Position numbers and translations under genes: made by a program
The notes under the pieces: generated by a model
Seen by the model: the letters and a program-made list of their open reading frames with translations, nothing else
Told to the model about the DNA's origin: nothing
Databases searched by the model: none
Shown here: in pieces, positions 14,552-22,245 of the stretch
How the letters are laid out: the number at the start of each line of letters is the position of its first letter
Numbering within the stretch: the first letter of the stretch is position 1
Assembly (NCBI RefSeq): GCF_016583785.1
Contig: NZ_NRRU01000028.1
Coordinates: 1-52,262, forward strand
Direction of reading: 5' to 3'
Origin: Rubrivivax gelatinosus
Lineage (GTDB): Bacteria > Pseudomonadota > Gammaproteobacteria > Burkholderiales > Burkholderiaceae_C
DNA: 52,262 bases

Positions 14552-17392
14552 TCAGGCGCGCCGCGCGATCGGCCGGAACACCAGCCGCAGCGCGGCCTTG
14601 CCGCTGATCGGGTTGGCGCCGGCCGGCAGCATCAGCAGCGAGTCGGTCCCTTCGAACTCCAGCAGGCCGTGGCCGTGGTCCTTGATGCCGGCGTGCAGCA
14701 GCTGCGCCATCACGTCGGCCTCTTCGGTCATCGCCGCCAGCGGCACGATCTCGGCGCTGTGCAGCTGGATCCAGCCGTAGTCGCGGCCGAAGGCCAGGCC
14801 GACGTTGCCTTCGCCGTTGGCCAGCGGCACGAGCGCGCTGAAGTAGCCGTCGTGCGTGGCGGTGGCCACGATCTCGGCGTGCATCGTGCGGTCGCCGCGC
14901 GGGATCACCGCCAGCAGCGGCTCGCTGCGCGTGGACCAGTCGGTCTGGACCATCGGCATGCCAAAGCGCGCGTGCGCGAGCATCGCCGTCGACAGCTCCA
15001 GGCCGGCCGCACGCAGCTCGGCGGGCAGCGCCATGCGGCCGCCGCCGTGTGCGCTGCGCATGTAGAACAGGCCGTGCCTGCGCAGGCCTTCGAGGCCGGC
15101 GTCGATGTCGAAGAGCTTGCGCGCGACGCCGCTGCCGAGGTTGATCTCGAGCGTGAAGTTCGCCAGGTGGGCGAGTTCCATCGCGTTCGGGAAGAACAGC
15201 AGCCGGCCCAGGCTGCCGAGCGCTTCGTCGCGCAGCACGGTCGCCGGCGGCAAGCGCCGCGCGGCGCGGAAGTAGGCCTGGGCCTCGCGCGCGAAGCGCA
15301 GGCTCTCGGCCTGGATCGGCTCGACCATCGCCGACTGGCCGTCCTGCGCCGAGTCGGTCTCGAACACCGGGCTGCCGTCGTCGGCATAGCCGACGGTGCT
15401 GGCGCCGTCGGTCGAGGTCAGCGTCTCCAGCAGGCCGATGTAGGTCTGTACGATCTTCAGCGCACGCTCGTCGAGCCAGCTGCGGTCCAGCAGGCCCTTG
15501 AAGCCCTCGTCGACCGCGCCGACGGCGAGCAGGTAGCGTCCCAGCACCTCGACCTTCCAGTCCTGGCTGAAGGTCGGGCCCAGCACGCGCTGGATCGTTC
15601 CGGCGTAGCCCAGGTCGACCAGCACCAGCGTGTCGCCCGGCTGCATGCCGGTCTCGCGTTCGAGATAGCGGCGCAGCCGCTCGCGGTGCGCGGCCGAGGC
15701 GGTGACGATCTCCGCCAGCACGTGCGCCTGGCGCACGCCGCGCAGAAAGGTCTGCAGCGGCGTCGCGCTCGCCTCGGCCTGCTCGACGAGCAGGGCGGTG
15801 CGCTGCGGCGACAGCAGCAACTGGCGCGCGATCATCGGCAGCGACAGGTTGCGCGAGAAGTTGGCCAGGTACTGGTCGACGTCCTCCTGGGTGCGGAACG
15901 ATGCCGCGTAGGCGCTGAAGCGGCTGATGTGCGCCGAGTACGCGGTGCAAGCGCCGCCGATCGCACGGTAGGTCTGCAGCGGCAGGTACGCGTCGCGCAT
16001 CAGGAACACGAGCTTGACCTGCGACCGCGTGGCCGCGAGTGCCGCCGCCTCTTCGTCGATCCAGGCGGCGAAGGCGTGCATCAACGGGCCCAGGCTGTCG
16101 TGGCCGATCGAGGCCTGCGGCGTGCCGGACTGGTGGCCGTGGCTGGCGTGCACCGGCCGGTAGGGCATGTGCAGCGGGCGCTGCTGGCGCACGCTCGGGT
16201 CGAACAGCGCGACGACGTTGGCCGCCATGCGCCGGCGCTGCTGGCCTTGCTCGTTCTCGTGCAGCAGGTGCGTCGCCGACATCGCCACCGCGCGCGGCGC
16301 GGTGAAGTCGGCAGCCTTGTTGTCGCCGACGTGCAGGATGGCAGGCGAGTTGCCGAGCTGGTTGAGCTGGGCGAGCTTGAACAGCCCTTGCTCCTTGCAC
16401 ATGCCGTGTTCGCACGAGACCACGATCTCGCCGATCGCGGCGCTGGCGTCGGCCGGCAGCGCGTGCTCGAGCAGGCGGCGCAGGCGCGGCGCGTCGAAAT
16501 AGGTGTCGCTGACGATCGTCACCGGCAGCCCGCGCGTGCGGGCTTCGCGCAGCAGGCGCACCGCGCCGGGCAGCGCGTGGCAGGCGTTCATCTCGGCGGC
16601 GAGTTCGTCCTCGGCCAGCCAGGCCAGCATCTCACGGCTCAGGCCGGGGCGTGCAGCGAGGTAGATCTGATCCAGCGTGACCTCGGTGCGGCCGGTGCGC
16701 ACGAGCTGGAGCTGGCGCGCGAAGAACTCGCCCTTCTGGCGCATCGTCGCGTCGATACCCGCGGCCTTGAACGCCGGCCGGCGCTGCATGTCGTAGAACA
16801 CGTCGGTCGGGTGGTCGGTGTGGCGCCACAGGATGGTGTCGAAGCAGTCCAGCGTCAGCGCACGCACGCCCTCGGTCTCGTCGAGCAGCTGGCCCAGCGC
16901 GTCGGGGCGCGTCAGCAGCGGCACGTAGACCTTGGGCGTCGCGTCCGCCTGCTCGAGCGGGTCGGCGGCGGCCGGCGCGGGGCGAGCGGCGCTGGCGGCT
17001 TCGATCTGCAGCAGCTTGCTGCGGCACAGGTCGACCAGTTCGGGCTGGCTGGCGAAACGTTCGGCGCGCGCGCCTTCGGTCAGCTCGAGGAACAGCTCGC
17101 GCGCTTCGTCGGCCTCGCCAACGGCGTCCAGCGACAGCGCCAGCGCGAAGGCGCTGTCGTCGTGCTCGGGTTTGGCGGCCAGCGCCTCGCGCGCCGCCTG
17201 GATGCACTGGCGGTGGCGTCCGGCTTGCAGGTGCAGCGTCGCCAGGTCGCCGAGCAGGTCGGCGTGTCCGGGCTGCAGCTTCAGCGCCTCGTTGAGCATG
17301 CGCAGCGCCTGCTTGTGGTCGGTGGCGTTGAGCTCGAAGGCCGCCTGGCGGACCTCGCGGACAGCGCGTTCGGTGGGCGTCATGGTGTTCAT
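14552..17392 (-). CDS. TPR-HAD multidomain protein
   Basis: 946-residue protein. Residues about 10-130 form tetratricopeptide-like repeats (QALRMLNEALKLQPGHADLLGDLATL). A HAD-superfamily domain follows: motif I DCFDT at 182-186 (first Asp of the usual DxD replaced by the D-x-x-D spacing), motif II IVSDTY at 293-298, and motif IV GDNKAADF at 356. The remaining about 500 residues contain VFLMRDAYLPLQTY and VLVDLGYAGTIQRVLG, a region seen in large predicted HAD proteins of polysaccharide clusters. The substrate is unknown. It is 40 bases downstream of glf and probably cotranscribed. The combination of TPR and HAD matches the TPR and GT41 layout of the facing operon. Confidence 0.7.
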   Translation of the reverse strand: MNTMTPTERAVREVRQAAFELNATDHKQALRMLNEALKLQPGHADLLGDLATLHLQAGRHRQCIQAAREALAAKPEHDDSAFALALSLDAVGEADEARELFLELTEGARAERFASQPELVDLCRSKLLQIEAASAARPAPAAADPLEQADATPKVYVPLLTRPDALGQLLDETEGVRALTLDCFDTILWRHTDHPTDVFYDMQRRPAFKAAGIDATMRQKGEFFARQLQLVRTGRTEVTLDQIYLAARPGLSREMLAWLAEDELAAEMNACHALPGAVRLLREARTRGLPVTIVSDTYFDAPRLRRLLEHALPADASAAIGEIVVSCEHGMCKEQGLFKLAQLNQLGNSPAILHVGDNKAADFTAPRAVAMSATHLLHENEQGQQRRRMAANVVALFDPSVRQQRPLHMPYRPVHASHGHQSGTPQASIGHDSLGPLMHAFAAWIDEEAAALAATRSQVKLVFLMRDAYLPLQTYRAIGGACTAYSAHISRFSAYAASFRTQEDVDQYLANFSRNLSLPMIARQLLLSPQRTALLVEQAEASATPLQTFLRGVRQAHVLAEIVTASAAHRERLRRYLERETGMQPGDTLVLVDLGYAGTIQRVLGPTFSQDWKVEVLGRYLLAVGAVDEGFKGLLDRSWLDERALKIVQTYIGLLETLTSTDGASTVGYADDGSPVFETDSAQDGQSAMVEPIQAESLRFAREAQAYFRAARRLPPATVLRDEALGSLGRLLFFPNAMELAHLANFTLEINLGSGVARKLFDIDAGLEGLRRHGLFYMRSAHGGGRMALPAELRAAGLELSTAMLAHARFGMPMVQTDWSTRSEPLLAVIPRGDRTMHAEIVATATHDGYFSALVPLANGEGNVGLAFGRDYGWIQLHSAEIVPLAAMTEEADVMAQLLHAGIKDHGHGLLEFEGTDSLLMLPAGANPISGKAALRLVFRPIARRA

Positions 17393-17432
17393 CGTGCGGT
17401 GCCTCTTGGGTTGGCAGGCGTGGCGGGGTGGG

Positions 17433-18560
17433 TCAGGGCGCCGGCTGAGCGCGGCGCTGCGCCGTCAGGCGCCGCGCCAGTGCGAGCGCCGCGGCGACGA
17501 CCTGGTCCATGTTGTAGTAGCGGTACTGCGCCAGCCGGCCGAGGAAGAAGACCTCGGTCTCGGCCTCGGCCAGCGCCTCGTAGCGCTTGTAGAGCGCTTC
17601 GTTGGCGGGGTTCGGGATCGGGTAGTAGGGCTCGGCGCCGGGGGCGTCCATGTCCTGCGGGATCTCGCGCACGACCGAGCTGCCGGCGTGCTGCTGGCCG
17701 CTCAGGTGCTTGAACTCGGTGATGCGCGTCCAGGCGTGGTCGTTCGGGTAGTTGACGGTGCCCACCGGCTGCAGCTGCGTGGTGCCGGCCAGGTGTTCGT
17801 GCTCGAAGCGCAGGCTGCGGTAGGGCAGGGCGCCGAAACGCCGGCCGTAGAACTCGTCGATCGGGCCGGTGAAGACGGTGCGGCGGCGGTCCAGGCCGGC
17901 GACCGCGGCGTATTCGACGCCGGTGCGGACCTCGATGTTCGGGTGCGCGAGCAGGCGCTCGAACAAACGCGTGTAGCCCTCGGCCGGCATCGCTTGGTAG
18001 CGGTCGCTGAAGTAGCGGTCGTCGTCGTTGGTGCGCGTCGGGATGCGGGCGGCCACGCCGCCGGCGAGCTCGGACAGGTCCAGCCCCCACTGCTTGCGCG
18101 TGTAGCCGCGGAAGAAGCGCTCGCACAGGTCGCGGCCGACCGAGTTCAGCACCACGTCCTCGCTCGTGCGGATGGGCTCGCGCGGCTCGCGCACGCGCTC
18201 CAGGAACGCGGCGACGCCGGCTTCGTCGAGGTCCAGCCCGTAGAGCGAGTTGATCGTCGTGCGGTTGATGGGCAGCGGATAGGCGCGGCCGGTGCTGGCG
18301 TCGGGCACCGCGAGCACCCGGTGCTCGTACGGGCGCCAGGTGGTGAAGCGCGAGAGCCAGCCGAACACGCTTTCGCTGTTGGTGTGAAAGATGTGCGGGC
18401 CGTATTCGTGGACCAGCACGCCTGCGGCGTCGAGGCGGTCGTAGGCGTTGCCCGCCACGTGCGGGCGCTTGTCGACGACGAGCACGCGTTCGCCGGCTTC
18501 GGCGAGTTCGCGGGCAGTGACCGCGCCGGCGAAACCGGCGCCGACGATGAGGGTGTCCAT
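17433..18560 (-). CDS. glf: UDP-galactopyranose mutase
   Basis: 375-residue FAD enzyme that interconverts UDP-galactopyranose and UDP-galactofuranose. The dinucleotide-binding motif GAGFAG is at residues 7-12, followed by GERVLVVDKRPHVAGNAYD. Other family stretches are EYGPHIFHTN, LPINRTTIN, FRGYTRKQWG, RYQAMPAEGYT and YYPIPNPANEALYKRY. The length is typical. ATG 18560 has AGGAG just upstream; an earlier in-frame ATG would add 21 residues ahead of the FAD motif. It implies that galactofuranose is available to a glycan made nearby, probably by the enzymes of this island. Confidence 0.95.
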   Translation of the reverse strand: MDTLIVGAGFAGAVTARELAEAGERVLVVDKRPHVAGNAYDRLDAAGVLVHEYGPHIFHTNSESVFGWLSRFTTWRPYEHRVLAVPDASTGRAYPLPINRTTINSLYGLDLDEAGVAAFLERVREPREPIRTSEDVVLNSVGRDLCERFFRGYTRKQWGLDLSELAGGVAARIPTRTNDDDRYFSDRYQAMPAEGYTRLFERLLAHPNIEVRTGVEYAAVAGLDRRRTVFTGPIDEFYGRRFGALPYRSLRFEHEHLAGTTQLQPVGTVNYPNDHAWTRITEFKHLSGQQHAGSSVVREIPQDMDAPGAEPYYPIPNPANEALYKRYEALAEAETEVFFLGRLAQYRYYNMDQVVAAALALARRLTAQRRAQPAP

Positions 18561-18961
18561 CCGGGCTCCTGGCCGGTGTGGCGGCACGTCGTGACGAGAC
18601 GCGCCGCGGCAGCCCACCGGCATGACGTCAGTCTAGGCAGCGGTGTCGGATGACAGCGCCCCGAAATGGACCGCGAAACCCCGGCTGTTCGGCGCTGCCG
18701 CGCCAAGCCCCGACGGGGTCGGTGTCATCCGTGCAAGTGCTTGTCGCGCCAGAGGAAATCCGCTGTGGACGGAGGCCTGCGGCGGCCCGCTGGAGACGCC
18801 GCCATCGGACGACACGCTCATGCCTTGTAGGAATTTGCCTGACACGGGGGATGGAAAAACCGGGACTGAAGCCACGGAAGTGAACCGATGTTGCCGTTCA
18901 TCTCCGGTCCCTACAGTCCGTATCACACCAGTCGCCCCCCGACACACACAGGAGTACCGAG
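18561..18961. other. Divergent glf-flhD control region
   Basis: 401 bases without a convincing gene. It must hold the promoters for the glf operon and for flhD, the master flagellar operon. A GC hairpin (CCCCGACGGGG) lies near 18707. TTGCCG at about 18890 with TACAGT 15 bases later is a poor sigma-70-like candidate. AGGAG precedes the flhD ATG. I see no sigma-28 match. Confidence 0.5.
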
Positions 18962-19285
18962 ATGACCGCCGACCAGATCCTCGCCGAAATCCGTGAAGCC
19001 AACCTCTCGTACCTGATGCTGGCCCAGAGCCTCATCCGTACCGACCGCGAACAGGCGCTGTACCGCCTGGGCGTCAGCGAAGAGACCGCGACCCTGATCG
19101 GGACGCTGACCGCAGCGCAGATGATGAAGATCGCCGGCGGCAACACGCTGCTGTGCCGCTTCCGCATGGACGACGACATCGTCTGGAGCCTGCTCACCAG
19201 CCACGGCAAGAGCTCGGCCAACGACGGCGTCTCGCGCCTGCATGCCTCCATCCTGATGGCCGGTCGCCATCAAGAGGCCGCCTGA
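18962..19285 (+). CDS. flhD: Flagellar master regulator subunit FlhD
   Basis: 107-residue FlhD, which with FlhC forms the FlhD4C2 activator of class 2 flagellar promoters. Family features are ILAEIREANLSYLMLAQSLIRTDREQALYRLGVSEE and the DNA-binding helix region after LTAAQMMKIAGGN. Cys65 (LLCRF) matches the intersubunit-disulfide cysteine of the enterobacterial protein. Ribosome site AGGAG. It is separated from flhC by 114 bases that contain a palindromic repeat, a wider gap than usual. Confidence 0.95.
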   Translation: MTADQILAEIREANLSYLMLAQSLIRTDREQALYRLGVSEETATLIGTLTAAQMMKIAGGNTLLCRFRMDDDIVWSLLTSHGKSSANDGVSRLHASILMAGRHQEAA

Positions 19286-19290
19286 CATCG

Positions 19291-19361
19291 GGCCCCCAAG
19301 CTCCCTAACGGTCGCTGCCCCCCAAGGGGGCGCGTTGCGACGGACCGGCAGAGCCGGATCC
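19291..19361 (+). repeat. Intergenic repeat, copy A (flhD-flhC)
   Basis: Starts GCCCCCAAGCTC, contains CCCCCC..AGGGGG and ends GGACCGGCAGAGCCGGATCC. A copy of the same length and order lies in the motA-motB spacer in the opposite orientation, with the last 20 bases identical. Confidence 0.85.
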
Positions 19362-19399
19362 GTGCAACACCTTGGTCAAGACATCGGAGACGCACCATC

Positions 19400-19966
19400 A
19401 TGGCCCGCAACAAAAGCATCCTCACCGAAGCCCGCCAGATCGAGCGTGCGGTCACGCTGATCAACCTGGGCGCCCGGCTGCAGGTGCTGGAAAGCGAGAC
19501 CGACCTCAGCTACGAGCGCCTGCTGCGCCTGTACAAGGAGGTTTCGGGTCGCAGCCCGAGCAAGGGCCAGCTGCCGTTCTCCACCGACTGGTTCATGACC
19601 TGGCAGCCGAACATCCATTCGAGCCTGTTCCTGAACATCCACGAGTACCTGAACAAGGTCGCGGTGCTCGACGAGATCGACATCGTCATCAAGGCCTACC
19701 AGCTTTACCTCGAGCAGATGCAGGCGCAGGGCCTGGAGCCGCTGCTGTCGGTGACGCGCGCCTGGCGCCTGGTGAAGTTCGTCGACAACGGCATGCTGAC
19801 GATGACCGCCTGCAGCAAGTGCGGCGGGCACTACGTCACGCATCCGCACGAGATGGCCCGCCACTACGTCTGCGGCCTGTGCAACCCGCCGGCGCGCGCC
19901 GGCAAGGGCAAGGCCGGCGGCCTGCAGCTCGCGTCCTGCCACGACGAAGGCGAGCTCGCGCACTGA
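19400..19966 (+). CDS. flhC: Flagellar master regulator subunit FlhC
   Basis: 188-residue FlhC, partner of FlhD and main DNA-recognition subunit. The N-terminal helical region (EARQIERAVTLINLGARLQVLESETDLSYERLLRLYKEV) and the zinc site are clear: Cys138 and Cys141 (CSKC) with Cys158 and Cys161 (CGLC), which matches the four-cysteine zinc site of the E. coli protein. GGAG lies nine bases before the ATG. A Rho-independent-type terminator follows at 20089-20126. Confidence 0.95.
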   Translation: MARNKSILTEARQIERAVTLINLGARLQVLESETDLSYERLLRLYKEVSGRSPSKGQLPFSTDWFMTWQPNIHSSLFLNIHEYLNKVAVLDEIDIVIKAYQLYLEQMQAQGLEPLLSVTRAWRLVKFVDNGMLTMTACSKCGGHYVTHPHEMARHYVCGLCNPPARAGKGKAGGLQLASCHDEGELAH

Positions 19967-20088
19967 TTTCCTGCCTCAGGGGCAATCCGTCACGCCGGGC
20001 GCACTCCAGGCGCGGCGCTGGCGGTCGATAGCGGTTTCATCCGGCTTCATTGCGTTGTCTCCTCCTGGCACAGACTCCTGTGCATTCA

Positions 20089-20126
20089 GGCGGCGGGTTC
20101 CTCCGGGATCCGCCGCCTTTTCTTTT
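20089..20126 (+). terminator. Terminator of flhDC
   Basis: Stem GGCGGCGG / CCGCCGCC followed directly by TTTTCTTTT. A second small hairpin, GCACAG-ACTC-CTGTGC (20068-20083), lies just before it. Confidence 0.85.
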
Positions 20127-20194
20127 GCTTCTGCGCCGACAACAGCCCGTTTCTCCGGCGCTTGACCGTTTGCATGTCGCCGCACACTGGGCGG

Positions 20195-20977
20195 ATGTCG
20201 ATTCCGACCCTCGTCCGCCTGCCCTGGCCGCTGCCGGCGCTGGCCGCCTGGCTGCTCGCCTGGGCCGTGTTCGCGGCGCTGGCCGCTGCCGGCCAGGGCG
20301 GGCTGCCGGCTTTCGCCGCCGCCAGTGCCGCCGGCTGTGTGATCGCCGCCGGCGCGCAAGGGCGCTGGCGCCGGCTGCTGGCCGGCGCCGGTTTTCCGCT
20401 CTCGGCGCTGGCGCTCGGTGCGCTGCCGCAGCTGCCGGGCTGGGCCTGGCTGGTGGCGCTGCTGCCGCTGGCGCTGGCCTATCCGCTGAAGGCCTGGCGC
20501 GACGCGCCGTTCTTCCCGACCCCGGCGCAGGCGCTCGACGGCCTGGGCGCGGTCGTCGTGCTGGCGCCCCGCGCCCGCGTGCTCGACGCCGGCTGCGGCC
20601 TGGGCCACGGCCTGCAGGCGCTGCACCGGCTGTGGCCGCAGGCCGTCTTCGAAGGTGTCGAGTGGAGCCGGCCGCTGGCCTGGCTGGCGGCGCGCCGCTG
20701 CCCGTTCGCGCAGGTGCGCCGCGGCGACCTGTGGGCCGGTTCCTGGGCCGGGCTCGACCTGCTCTACGTCTTCCAGCGCCCCGAAAGCATGGTGCGCGTG
20801 CTCGCCAAGGCCGAGGCCGAGATGGCCCCGGGCAGCTGGCTCGTCAGCCTGGAGTTCCCGCTGCCGGGGCGCGAACCGCTGGCCGATGCCGGCGGCGGCG
20901 GCGGCCGGCCGGTCTGGGTCTATCGGGTCGGCGAAAGCGGCAATACATCCTCAATCGGGCCCGGAGCGCGCCGATAA
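20195..20977 (+). CDS. Membrane-anchored class I SAM methyltransferase
   Basis: 260-residue protein. The first about 90 residues hold up to three hydrophobic helices (LPALAAWLLAWAVFAALAAAG, then AAASAAGCVIAAGA and WAWLVALLPLALAYPL). The rest is a Rossmann domain with VLDAGCGLGHG at about 129 and FEGVEWSRPL after it. Target unknown. It lies between flhDC and motA, on the same strand, and its last bases contain the motA sigma-28 promoter. The start is uncertain: in-frame TTG at 20162 and ATG at 20174 are alternatives. Confidence 0.75.
   Translation: MSIPTLVRLPWPLPALAAWLLAWAVFAALAAAGQGGLPAFAAASAAGCVIAAGAQGRWRRLLAGAGFPLSALALGALPQLPGWAWLVALLPLALAYPLKAWRDAPFFPTPAQALDGLGAVVVLAPRARVLDAGCGLGHGLQALHRLWPQAVFEGVEWSRPLAWLAARRCPFAQVRRGDLWAGSWAGLDLLYVFQRPESMVRVLAKAEAEMAPGSWLVSLEFPLPGREPLADAGGGGGRPVWVYRVGESGNTSSIGPGARR
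20951..20977 (+). promoter_or_regulatory. Sigma-28 promoter of motA
   Basis: TCAATCGG, 11 bases, GCCGATAA. The -10 matches the consensus exactly, and its last three bases are the TAA stop codon of the methyltransferase gene. Confidence 0.85.
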
Positions 20978-21032
20978 CACGCCTAGTCTCCCTGCGCGCC
21001 GCGCCGGGAGCATGCCTACATATCGCAACACC

Positions 21033-21893
21033 ATGTTCGTCATCATCGGTTGGGTCATCGTGCTGGTATGCGTCTTTGGCGTATTCATCGTGCACGGCGG
21101 CAACATCGGCGTGATCCTGACGGCGCTGCCCTTCGAACTCATCACGATCGGCGGCGCGGCCGGCGGCGCCTTCCTCGCGAACAACCAGACCAAGGTGCTG
21201 AAGGCCACGCTCAAGGGCGTCGGCCGCTGCTTCAAGGGCAGCAAGTACACCAAGGCGCGCTACATGGAGCTGATGGCGCTGCTCTACGACATCCTGCAGA
21301 AGGCCCGCAAGGAGGGCCTGATGTCGATCGAGAAGGACGTCGAGGACCCGCACAACTCGCCGCTGTTCCAGAAGTACCCGACGGTGGGCAACGACCACCA
21401 CGTCGCCGAGTTCGTCACCGACTACCTGCGCATGATGGTCTCGGGCAACCTCAACGCGCACGAGATCGAGTCGCTGATGGACAGCGAGATCGAGACCCAC
21501 CACCACGAGGAATACGCGGCCGTGGCCGCGATCCAGCGCCTGGCCGGCGCGCTGCCGGCCTTCGGCATCGTCGCCGCGGTGCTGGGCGTCGTGAACACGA
21601 TGGGCTCGGTCGGCCAGCCGCCGGCGGTTCTCGGCGGCATGATCGGCTCGGCGCTGGTCGGCACCTTCCTCGGCATCCTCGTCTCCTACGCGTTCGCCGA
21701 GCCGCTGGCCGGCCTGCTGGAGCAGAAGGTCGACGAAGGCAGCAAGGAGCTGCAGTGCATCAAGACCACGCTGCTGGCCAGCATGCAGGGCTACGCCCCG
21801 CAGGTCGCGATCGAGTTCGGCCGCAAGGTCCTGTACTCCACCGAGCGCCCGACCTTCGTCGAACTCGAGAGCCATGTGAAAGGCAAGAAGTAG
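21033..21893 (+). CDS. motA: Flagellar motor stator protein MotA
   Basis: 286-residue inner-membrane stator subunit that with MotB conducts protons to drive rotation. It opens with a membrane helix (MFVIIGWVIVLVCVFGVFIVHGG) followed by GGAAGGAFLANN. The cytoplasmic loop is KARYMELMALLYDILQKARKEGL. Helices 3 and 4 are GALPAFGIVAAVLGVVNTMG and SALVGTFLGILVSYAFAEPL. An in-frame ATG at 21012 would add seven residues; I chose 21033 because it gives the usual family length and N-terminus. Neither start has an ideal ribosome site. It is read from a sigma-28 promoter about 55 bases upstream. Confidence 0.95.
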   Translation: MFVIIGWVIVLVCVFGVFIVHGGNIGVILTALPFELITIGGAAGGAFLANNQTKVLKATLKGVGRCFKGSKYTKARYMELMALLYDILQKARKEGLMSIEKDVEDPHNSPLFQKYPTVGNDHHVAEFVTDYLRMMVSGNLNAHEIESLMDSEIETHHHEEYAAVAAIQRLAGALPAFGIVAAVLGVVNTMGSVGQPPAVLGGMIGSALVGTFLGILVSYAFAEPLAGLLEQKVDEGSKELQCIKTTLLASMQGYAPQVAIEFGRKVLYSTERPTFVELESHVKGKK

Positions 21894-21966
21894 TGGCCCC
21901 CCCCCGTAGCGCCTTCGGCGCTGCCTTGCAGGCCGCGCCGGGCCAGTGGCCCGGCTCCTCGGCAGG

Positions 21967-21993
21967 CACGATTCGTCCACTGGACGAATCGTG
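21967..21993. repeat. Perfect 13-bp palindrome
   Basis: CACGATTCGTCCA, one base, TGGACGAATCGTG. It lies in the motA-motB spacer. Confidence 0.85.
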
Positions 21994-22170
21994 TCCGGCC
22001 TCGGCCCCCCAGGGGGGCGCCGCCAGCGGCCCGGCAAAGCCGGTTCCGCGGCGTCCGCTTGAAGGCGCCGCCCGCTGGCGCGGTGCGGCGTCTGCGCTTC
22101 AGCTGCCGGGGTGGTCCTCGATCGTTTCAACCTGCTTGGCAGGTCGCAGCCGCGACCAAGCCACCGCCGC

Positions 22171-22240
22171 GGATCCGGCTCTGCCGGTCCGCCGGCGGGC
22201 GGCCCCCTCGGGGGGTAGCGAGCGCAGCGAGCTTGGGGGC
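22171..22240 (-). repeat. Intergenic repeat, copy B (motA-motB), inverted
   Basis: Read on the minus strand it starts GCCCCCAAGCTCGCTGCGCT and ends GGACCGGCAGAGCCGGATCC, the same order and length as copy A between flhD and flhC. The last 20 bases are identical in both. Confidence 0.85.
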
Positions 22241-22245
22241 ACGTA

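Larger units (their letters stand above)
21894..22245. other. Repeat-rich motA-motB spacer
   Basis: 352 bases without a gene between two genes that usually overlap or abut. It contains a 9-bp palindrome (GCCGGGCCA/TGGCCCGGC, 21938-21956), a 13-bp palindrome (21967-21993), a degenerate copy of the flhD-flhC repeat around 22002-22052, and a full inverted copy at 22171-22240. Confidence 0.8.

Noticed and set aside
14480..17713. 1077-codon plus-strand frame
   Set aside because: Antisense to the TPR-HAD protein, which has HAD motifs and a ribosome site.
19967..20134. Riboswitch between flhC and the methyltransferase
   Set aside because: The structure reads as a terminator with a T run; no conserved riboswitch core recognised.
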